A DNA stretch of 50,263 bases from Nocardia cyriacigeorgica. GTDB taxonomy: Bacteria > Actinomycetota > Actinomycetes > Mycobacteriales > Mycobacteriaceae. Position numbers and translations under genes: made by a program. Below are positions 45,123 through 50,263 of this stretch, in pieces; positions within the stretch are counted from its first letter, which is position 1; each line of letters starts with the position of its first letter. Below the pieces are notes generated by a model. That model ran no database searches. It saw only the letters and a list, made by a program, of their open reading frames with translations, and was not told where the DNA came from. The stretch lies in the NCBI RefSeq assembly GCF_010858045.1, contig NZ_JAAGVC010000039.1, positions 1 through 50,263 on the forward strand, read 5' to 3'.

Positions 45123-46067
45123 TCACCAGCCCTGGGTGAGGGGTTCGGCGTGCCCAGCTGCCGCCCAATGCCGGGTCGCGCGTTCGAGCTTGGCGGGATT
45201 GCCCTGGGTGTGGACGGAGGCGATACCGTCGGTGGTCAGCTCCAGGCTGATGATGCCGACGATGCGCTCGCCGACGGTGATCACCAGCGCGGGCATGCCG
45301 TTGGCCATCCCGGCGAAGATGTCGGCGCGGCCTCCGATCATGGCCCATTTGCCCTCGCTGGGTTCGAAGAGACGGCGCAAGAACCGCGCCACCCGCAACG
45401 CACCGGTTACCGGCTCCGGCAGCGAGAAGACGATGCCGCCACCATCGCCGATGCTGATCGCGTCGTCGGCGAGCATCCGCACCAGCGCGTCGATATCGCC
45501 GCTGAGCGAAGCGGTGAGAAACTCCTCGACAACCTTCCGCGCGGCGATCTCGTCGACCTCCCGGCGCGTCTTGCCGTTGACCAGGTGCTGTTTGGCACGC
45601 CGGTAGATCTGTGTGCAGTTGGCCTCGGTGATCTCCAGGATCTCGGCGATCTCGCTGTGCGGGTAACCGAATGCCTCACGCAGCACGTAGACGACGCGCT
45701 CTCTGGCCGAGAGCTTTTCCATGAGCGTGAGCATGGCGATCGACACCGATTCGCGCTGCTCGACCGTATCGGCCGGACCCGCCATCCGGTCGCCTGCCAA
45801 GACCGGCTCGGGCAGCCACTGGCCGACATAGGCTTCACGGCGCGCCCGCGCCGAGGTGAGCTGGTTGAGACAGATGTTGGTGAGCACCTTGGTCAGCCAC
45901 GCCTGTGGTGTTTCCACCGCGTCATGATCGGCGGCGTGCCAGCGCACGAACGTGTCCTGCACCGCGTCCTCGGCGTCGCCGGCCGACCCGAGTAGCCGGT
46001 ACGCGATCGCCTCCAATCGAGGCCGGAAATCCTCGAATACGGCTACTTCCCGCACGCCAACTGCCAT
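45123..46067 (-). CDS. ECF sigma factor with C-terminal SnoaL-like domain (ECF41/SigJ type)
   Basis: The product is 314 residues. Sigma region 2 runs from about 12 to 80 (IAYRLLGSAGDAEDAVQDTF), region 4 from about 130 to 185 (LSARERVVYVLREAFG, then IAEILEITEANCTQIYRRAK). The C-terminal 115 residues are a SnoaL/NTF2-like domain with DGGG in IGDGGGIVF and NPAKL near the end, the two motifs that mark ECF41 and replace an anti-sigma factor. Start ATG 46067; the frame is open further upstream to 46187 but without a signal for initiation. The oxidoreductase gene downstream is the expected target. Confidence 0.92.
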   Translation of the reverse strand: MAVGVREVAVFEDFRPRLEAIAYRLLGSAGDAEDAVQDTFVRWHAADHDAVETPQAWLTKVLTNICLNQLTSARARREAYVGQWLPEPVLAGDRMAGPADTVEQRESVSIAMLTLMEKLSARERVVYVLREAFGYPHSEIAEILEITEANCTQIYRRAKQHLVNGKTRREVDEIAARKVVEEFLTASLSGDIDALVRMLADDAISIGDGGGIVFSLPEPVTGALRVARFLRRLFEPSEGKWAMIGGRADIFAGMANGMPALVITVGERIVGIISLELTTDGIASVHTQGNPAKLERATRHWAAAGHAEPLTQGW

Positions 46068-46199
46068 GGATCGACGATAACCGCAGGGGTGTTCCCGGCA
46101 TCGGATTCGGTTCTCCCGGTGGAATCCAGCGGGGGCGTATCGGCCCGCAATGGCATCCGGCCGGGCTACCATCCGGCTGGTGATCAAAGCGGCGGCCCT

Positions 46200-46701
46200 G
46201 ACGGCAGGCCACTGCCCTCGATCTACGCCAACAAGTCGCTCGAACCGGTGACGATGTGGTTTCTGCGCGGGCCGCTGGGCAGGCGCATGCTCGCCGGCCG
46301 GACCCGACGCAATATCGCGACCCAGCTGAACAGCGGTGTCACCACGTTGCGCAGCGTCGGCGACGTGGCCTACGAGGTGGTGGCCGAACGCGACGCGATC
46401 GAGCGGGGCGAACGCATCGGTTCAAGGTATCGGCCACCGCCGGCGTCACCGATGCGGTGCGGGTCGGTTACGCCGGGAAGCCGAAATGACCGAAGCCCAG
46501 ATCGCGGCCGTGTGCGAAGAAGCCCACGGCGCGGGGATGACCCAGGAAATGATCGAGCTCTACACCGATAACCCGCGCTCGCTGCGCGGTTTCTCCGCGG
46601 TGATCCCGACCCTGCTGGCGGGTGTGCCGCTGGTGAAGCTGGACCGCTCGGTCACCAAGATCGACGATGTGGTGCACGCCGATGCCGAAGGCGTCGAGTA
46701 G
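46200..46701 (+). pseudogene. Decayed amidohydrolase gene, three frames
   Basis: Pieces of one metal-dependent amidohydrolase are seen in order. Frame 1 (about 46200-46425) reads LPSIYANKSLEPVTMWFL, NSGVTTLRSVGDVAYEVV and ERDAIERGERI. Frame 2 (about 46426-46488) reads FKVSATAGVTDAVRVGYAGK. Frame 3 (46486-46701) reads MTEAQIAAVCEEAHGAGM, then TQEMIELYTDNPRSLRGF and IPTLLAGVPLVKLD. The second shift is a lost A in a run of A before ATG 46486. The GGHG segment that normally follows ERDAIERGE and the HAQS metal-binding segment after EEAH are deleted, and both ends are missing. It cannot give an active enzyme. Confidence 0.7.
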
Positions 46702-46924
46702 TTGGCGGAGTAGGGGTGTCGCCGTTCCGGCGAGACCGAGCTTGCTGGCCGTACCTGTCTCGTTCCCGACGGATGTCGCCACCGTTGCTGCGGACTCGGT
46801 CCAAGTCGGGACTGAATGTGATCAGCGCCGGGTCGACATCGGGATCGCAGGTTCCGGGTATGTGCAGAACGGTGCCGGTTCGGATACCTCGATGGTGCGC
46901 AGGGAGGTCGAGCTGCCTCGGCAG
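46702..46924. other. Gap between amidohydrolase remnant and arsC
   Basis: 223 bases without a gene I can support. One minus frame (about 46725-46880) has coding-like codon use but no start, stop context or recognisable motif. Confidence 0.3.
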
Positions 46925-47335
46925 TCAGGCGCGGGCGGGCAGCAGTTCGGCGATGAGTGCCTCCACGCGTGACTTGATTTCGTCGCGGATCGGGCGCACC
47001 GATTCCACGCCCTTGCCTGCTGGGTCTTCGAGAACCCAGTCGCGGTAGCTTGTGCCGGGAAACACCGGGCAGGTGTCGCCGCAGCCCATGGTGATGACGA
47101 CATCGGAGGCTTCGACGGCGTCGTAGGTCAGGATCTTCGGTGTCTGCGCGGAGATGTCGATCCCGAGTTCGGCCATGGCCTCGACCGCGGCGGGATTGAT
47201 CGAATCGGCCGGGGCGCTGCCGGCCGAGCGGACCTCGATGTCGTCTCCCGCCAGCGCGGTGAGGAATCCGGCGGCCATCTGGGAGCGGCCTGCGTTGTGC
47301 ACGCAGACGAACAGGACGCTGGGCTTTTTCGCCAT
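46925..47335 (-). CDS. arsC: Arsenate reductase, LMW-PTP type
   Basis: The product is 136 residues. The P-loop C11-V-H-N-A-G-R17-S and the redox pair Cys85/Cys89 in MGCGDTCPVFPG identify the LMW-phosphatase-derived ArsC, which reduces arsenate to arsenite with thioredoxin or mycothiol/mycoredoxin. RSAGSAPAD and SINPAAVEAM are usual. ATG 47335 starts it, 41 bases after the acr3 stop, so it is the third gene of the ars operon. The arsenite formed is exported by Acr3. Confidence 0.95.
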   Translation of the reverse strand: MAKKPSVLFVCVHNAGRSQMAAGFLTALAGDDIEVRSAGSAPADSINPAAVEAMAELGIDISAQTPKILTYDAVEASDVVITMGCGDTCPVFPGTSYRDWVLEDPAGKGVESVRPIRDEIKSRVEALIAELLPARA

Positions 47336-47376
47336 GGGGGAGTGTGCCTTTCGGGTCAGCGAGGGTGCTCGGTTTG

Positions 47377-48483
47377 TCAGGGTGCGGCTGGCGGGTGCGC
47401 CGCAATCGACGTGGGCCTGCCGGCCGAGCGGAACCGTGTGCGCAATGCCAGCGACACATACACGAGCCCGACCAGGACGGGGACCTCGATGAGCGGTCCG
47501 ACGACGCCGGCGAGCGCTTGGCCGGAGGCGGCGCCGTAGGTGGCGATGGCGACCGCGATGGCGAGTTCGAAGTTGTTGCCCGCGGCGGTGAAAGCGAGGG
47601 TGGTGGTGCGTTCGTAACCGAGGCCCATGACGGCGCCGAGGAGGTAGCCGCCGCCCCACATGATCGCGAAGTAGGCCAGCAGCGGGACGGCGATGCGAAC
47701 CACGTCCAACGGGCGGGAGGTGATCTGCTCGCCCTGGAGCGCGAACAAGATGACGATCGTGAACAGCAGCCCGTACAGTGCCCACGGACCGATGCGGGGG
47801 ATCAGGGTGGATTCGTACCAGTCGCGGCCCTTGGCCTTCTCGCCGAAATGGCGGGTGAGGAATCCGGCCAGCAGCGGGATGCCGAGGAAGATCAGCACGG
47901 ATTTCGCGATCTGCCATGGCGACGCGTCGATGGTGGCCTGTTCGAGGCCGAGCCAGCCGGGCAGGATCGACAGATAGAACCAGCCGAGCCCGGCGAACAT
48001 GATCACCTGGAAGATCGAGTTCAGCGCGACGAGGACCGCGGCGGCCTCCCGGTCACCGCAGGCGAGATCGTTCCAGATGATGACCATCGCGATACAGCGG
48101 GCAAGCCCGACGATGATCAACCCGGTCCGGTATTCCGGCAGATCCGGCAGCAGCAGCCAGGCCAGCGCGAACATCAGCGCCGGACCGAGCACCCAGTTCA
48201 GGATCAGGGATCCGAGCAGCAGTTTGCGATCTCCGGTGACGCTGTCGAGCCGGTCGTAGCGGACCTTCGCCAGCACCGGGTACATCATGATCAGCAGCCC
48301 GAGCGCGATCGGCAGCGAGATCCCGTCGATCTCCACTGCGCTCAGCGCATCGCCGAGGCCGGGAATCATCCGGCCGAGCAACAGCCCGGCGACCATGGCC
48401 GCGCCGATCCACAGGGGTAGGAAGCGGTCGAGGGTGGACAGCTTGCCGACCACCGGGGTCGGTGTCTCGGTGGTGACGCTCAC
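47377..48483 (-). CDS. acr3: Arsenite efflux transporter Acr3
   Basis: The product is 368 residues with ten likely membrane helices. The conserved arsenite cysteine is in GLARCIAMVIIWNDLACGD (helix four), and LNSIFQVIMF and FTAAGNNFELAIAVAIA are family signatures. It expels arsenite using the proton motive force. GTG 48483 overlaps the arsR stop by four bases (GTGA), so arsR and acr3 are coupled. The last 25 residues are a basic cytoplasmic tail. Confidence 0.96.
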   Translation of the reverse strand: MSVTTETPTPVVGKLSTLDRFLPLWIGAAMVAGLLLGRMIPGLGDALSAVEIDGISLPIALGLLIMMYPVLAKVRYDRLDSVTGDRKLLLGSLILNWVLGPALMFALAWLLLPDLPEYRTGLIIVGLARCIAMVIIWNDLACGDREAAAVLVALNSIFQVIMFAGLGWFYLSILPGWLGLEQATIDASPWQIAKSVLIFLGIPLLAGFLTRHFGEKAKGRDWYESTLIPRIGPWALYGLLFTIVILFALQGEQITSRPLDVVRIAVPLLAYFAIMWGGGYLLGAVMGLGYERTTTLAFTAAGNNFELAIAVAIATYGAASGQALAGVVGPLIEVPVLVGLVYVSLALRTRFRSAGRPTSIAAHPPAAP

Positions 48484-48845
48484 GCGCGTACCTCCGCGGC
48501 GCCGCTTTCCACGAGCAGCACATCCGACAGTCGCTGCAAGGCTTGCGGAACCACGCGGTAATACACCCAGGACGCCCGGCGTTCGCTGGTGATCAGACCG
48601 GCCTCACGCAGCACCTTCAGGTGATGCGAGATCGTCGGCTGGCTCAGATCGATCCCTTCGGACAGGTCGCACACGCAGGCCTCACCGTCGCGCCGGGAGG
48701 CGATCGTGCTCAGCAGCCGCAGCCGCATCGGGTCCGACAGCGCCTTGAACACCACCGCCAACTCGGCAGCGGTCTCGGCATCCACTGGTTCACGCACAAT
48801 CGGCGCGCACACGCAGTCCGCCGCGAGCAACCCTGGTTTAGACAT
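48480..48845 (-). CDS. arsR: ArsR family metalloregulator
   Basis: The product is 121 residues. The winged helix lies at about 25-105, with FKALSDPMRLRLLSTIA, LSQPTISHHLKVLREAGL as recognition helix, and RRASWVYYRV as wing. EACVCDLSEG carries the CxC metalloid site of the classical ArsR, and a second pair lies near the N-terminus in DCVCAP, so arsenite may bind through three or four thiols. ATG 48845 is the start. It should repress its own operon through the palindrome at 48849. Confidence 0.94.
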   Translation of the reverse strand: MSKPGLLAADCVCAPIVREPVDAETAAELAVVFKALSDPMRLRLLSTIASRRDGEACVCDLSEGIDLSQPTISHHLKVLREAGLITSERRASWVYYRVVPQALQRLSDVLLVESGAAEVRA

Positions 48846-48848
48846 GCA

Positions 48849-48868
48849 TCGATATTGACAGTTATCGA
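48849..48868. promoter_or_regulatory. ArsR operator
   Basis: TCGATA (48849-48854) and TATCGA (48863-48868) pair across eight bases, immediately upstream of arsR and overlapping the space to the + strand ORF at 48870. It fits the imperfect dyads bound by ArsR/SmtB proteins. Confidence 0.65.
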
Positions 48869-48869
48869 A

Positions 48870-49148
48870 ATGGTCGGCAAGCGAACTTCCGGTGAACGGT
48901 TGCGCGGATCGCAGGACCGGACTGTGCGGGCGGTTGACCGCCCGATCCGGATCGCCGAGTTCGACCGGTTCTTCGCCGCCGATGTGCGCGCCGGTCACCG
49001 GCCGAGCCCGGAGCTGACCGCTGTGCGTGACACCCTGCGTGCGGCGCTGGCGGCCGGCTGCGATGACCTGCTCGCATGCAGCGAAAGCCCTGATTGCCCG
49101 GTGCCGTTCACAGACCGGAGGGAAGGGCCCCGCGGTCGTGCCGAGTAG
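48870..49148 (+). CDS. Small hypothetical protein divergent from arsR
   Basis: The product would be 92 residues from ATG 48870. The middle, AVDRPIRIAEFDRFFAADV followed by TAVRDTLRAALAAGCDDLLA, resembles small actinobacterial proteins of unknown function that often adjoin arsR genes, in which a CC pair replaces the CSESPDC seen here. It has two or three cysteines near the C-terminus and no membrane helix. It starts two bases after the ArsR operator, so it would be leaderless and under ArsR control if real. No ribosome binding site is seen. Confidence 0.45.
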   Translation: MVGKRTSGERLRGSQDRTVRAVDRPIRIAEFDRFFAADVRAGHRPSPELTAVRDTLRAALAAGCDDLLACSESPDCPVPFTDRREGPRGRAE

Positions 49149-49248
49149 GGGACAACGTCCTACCTCCGTCGGCAAGGGCCTCTCGTCCGGGCATGGGGCG
49201 GCAGTGTCGATGACTATCCGGCACGTCCATGGCGCTCGGCCCGCCGCC

Positions 49249-49254
49249 TAGGCT
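49249..49254 (+). promoter_or_regulatory. Predicted -10 box of ynfA-like gene
   Basis: TAGGCT ends eight bases before GTG 49263, the spacing of a leaderless message. Confidence 0.45.
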
Positions 49255-49262
49255 GACCGGCT

Positions 49263-49598
49263 GTGACTGTTGCGCGTTCGGTGCTGTTGTTCGTCTTGGC
49301 GGCTGTCGCTGAAATCGGCGGAGCCTGGCTGGTCTGGCAGGGCGTGCGCGAGCACCGCGGCTGGGCCTGGATCGGTGCGGGCGTCATCGCGCTTGGCGTC
49401 TACGGTTTCGTCGCCACGTTGCAGCCCGATGCGAATTTCGGACGCATCCTCGCCGCCTACGGAGGGGTATTCGTCGCCGGATCGCTGGCTTGGGGTATGG
49501 CCTTCGACGGCTTCCGCCCCGACCGCTGGGACATGATCGGTGCCGGCATCTGCCTGATCGGGGTCGCGGTCATCATGTACGCACCACGCCCGGCCTGA
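49263..49598 (+). CDS. YnfA/UPF0060 family membrane protein
   Basis: The product is 111 residues with four membrane helices: about 3-22, 31-50, 62-80 and 90-108. FVLAAVAEIGGAWLVWQG, GFVATLQPDANFGRILAAYGG and DRWDMIGAGICLIGVAVIMY are the signatures of the YnfA family, small drug/metabolite-transporter-like proteins of uncertain function. The start is GTG 49263. A 58-base part of the gene (49464-49521) recurs inverted at the right edge of the window. Confidence 0.9.
   Translation: MTVARSVLLFVLAAVAEIGGAWLVWQGVREHRGWAWIGAGVIALGVYGFVATLQPDANFGRILAAYGGVFVAGSLAWGMAFDGFRPDRWDMIGAGICLIGVAVIMYAPRPA
49464..49521 (+). repeat. Left arm of a 58-bp perfect inverted repeat (inside ynfA)
   Basis: These 58 bases are the exact reverse complement of 50206-50263. 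They encode GVFVAGSLAWGMAFDGFRP. Confidence 0.9.
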
Positions 49599-49684
49599 CT
49601 CGGCCCGTCGCTTCTGCGGTCGGCACAGGTTGTCCTACTGGCGTCTTTCGGCATCCGGGCGGAATCGGGCAGCCCACCATATTC

Positions 49685-49975
49685 CCCGACGACATCACCG
49701 TCGGGCGCATGACCGAGAGCGATTGGAAGCCGTGCGCGAGATCCACACTGACGGCATCGCGACGGGCGAGGCCGGCTTCCACACCGAAACTCCCAGCGGC
49801 GCACCCGTCGCCAAGGCGTGGCTACCCGACCGCCGATGGATCGCCGAAATCGACGGCACCATCGCCGGATTCGCGGCCGCAGCCCCGATCTCGACGCATA
49901 CCGCGGCTTGGCCGAGACGATCGTCTACGTCGCTGATGGCCAACGGGGGCGAGGTGTGGGAACGCCTTCGCCGGC
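49685..49975 (+). pseudogene. Decayed GNAT acetyltransferase (phosphinothricin/ArsN type)
   Basis: Three frames in order give one GNAT protein: DDITVGRMTESDW (about 49689-49729), then EAVREIHTDGIATGEAGF, DRRWIAEIDGTIAGFAAAAP (about 49730-49900), then DAYRGLAETIVYVADGQRGRGVGT (about 49900-49970). The first shift is one lost G after TGG; the second is one lost base near 49898. The RGRGVGT acetyl-CoA loop is still readable, but the gene then breaks off into unrelated sequence. The pattern is that of phosphinothricin N-acetyltransferase-like proteins, which include ArsN of arsenic operons. Its closeness to arsR-acr3-arsC suggests it once belonged to that set. Confidence 0.7.
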
Positions 49976-50014
49976 GACCATCCGGAGGCATCGCAGCGGT
50001 ATGGGTGAACGCTC

Positions 50015-50119
50015 GGCACCATCCTCGCCCGCGCCCGAGCATCGCTGAATGCCGCGGCGACGGCGATCGACTACATCGCATGGCCGACGCGACGACTGAT
50101 TTCGGAAGTATCCGGGTAA
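50015..50119 (+). pseudogene. C-terminal remnant of an unidentified gene
   Basis: A 34-codon frame ending at TAA 50117-50119 reads GTILARARASLNAAATAIDY followed by IAWPTRRLISEVSG. The amphipathic helix and clean codon use suggest the end of a real protein. It has no start and is preceded by another fragment (GDHPEASQRYG, about 49958-50000) in a different frame. No family is assigned. Confidence 0.35.
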
Positions 50120-50205
50120 CTCACCGGGTGCGCCCAGAACTCGCGGGAGCCCAGGTTCACCGTGGTGGGGCCCTCACTGCCGGGAAGGGCCACTAAGAGG
50201 GGGTC

Positions 50206-50263
50206 CGGGGCGGAAGCCGTCGAAGGCCATACCCCAAGCCAGCGATCCGGCGACGAATACCCC
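50206..50263 (-). pseudogene. Inverted ynfA fragment at the right edge
   Basis: On the minus strand these bases read the same as 49464-49521, encoding GVFVAGSLAWGMAFDGFRP, and then leave the gene: the frame continues GPPLSGPSRQ and stops, so the fourth helix is absent. The upstream (N-terminal) part lies beyond the window. It is a second, truncated copy in opposite orientation. Confidence 0.75.

Noticed and set aside
46925..47917. A 330-residue fusion ending in ArsC
   Set aside because: The frame upstream of ATG 47335 lies opposite the Acr3 phase and reads as Arg/His-rich shadow; the ArsC fold is complete from 47335.

Overview
The window is high-GC actinobacterial DNA, most like a Nocardia or close relative (Corynebacteriales). 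The support is gene order: hisD-C-B-H-A-impA-hisF ... hisI ... peroxiredoxin-trpE-(trp-associated membrane protein)-trpC-B-A-lgt ... pyk-tesB is the order known from Mycobacterium tuberculosis (hisD to tesB1). Frequent GTG starts, 4-bp stop/start overlaps and TANNNT boxes placed 6-8 nt before start codons also fit this group.

Layout. 1-1013: the 5' part of a winged-helix-like gene leaving the left edge, preceded by three tandem 160-bp units, each carrying a long palindrome. 1014-2493: a Rossmann-fold oxidoreductase divergent from a TetR regulator, with twin operators between them. 2524-8231: a secreted Pro-rich repeat protein, arylamine N-acetyltransferase, a penicillin-binding lipoprotein, a membrane Ser/Thr kinase and a DinB-like protein. 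8418-22462: the histidine locus. It is split into several units by a membrane protein gene and, between hisF and hisI, by a three-gene lipid/polyketide unit: fatty acyl-AMP ligase, free ACP, and a KS-AT-ACP-alpha-oxoamine synthase megaenzyme. 22463-33420: MarR regulator, membrane protein, peroxiredoxin, tryptophan genes, lgt, a hypothetical protein and pyk. 33422-38190: tesB, a hypothetical protein, a low-molecular-weight phosphatase, a DUF4188-like protein, a patatin-like lipase and an SDR. 38222-42650: amine oxidase/TetR, a flavin monooxygenase, a second TetR and a small protein. 42919-46067: an ECF41-type sigma factor with an FAD oxidoreductase and a 5'-truncated paralogue. 46200-50263: an arsenic resistance operon (arsR-acr3-arsC) among decayed genes (amidohydrolase, GNAT) and a ynfA gene, part of which recurs inverted at the right edge.

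How the genes work together. The his genes supply seven steps of histidine synthesis. HisA here should be the actinobacterial PriA, which also serves tryptophan synthesis, and the trp group in the window has no trpF. The most notable system is the insert at 15627-22101. Its domain order (acyl-AMP ligase, ACP, KS, AT, ACP, oxoamine synthase) is that of RedL, which makes the alkyl-pyrrolinone precursor of undecylprodigiosin, but here it is split over three genes, has none of the other prodiginine genes near it, and runs into hisI with 7 nt between genes. The predicted chemistry is: activate a fatty acid, extend it once with malonate, then release it by decarboxylative condensation with an amino acid to give an amino-diketone that could cyclise to an alkyl pyrrolinone. 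The substrates and product are inferred, not shown by the sequence.
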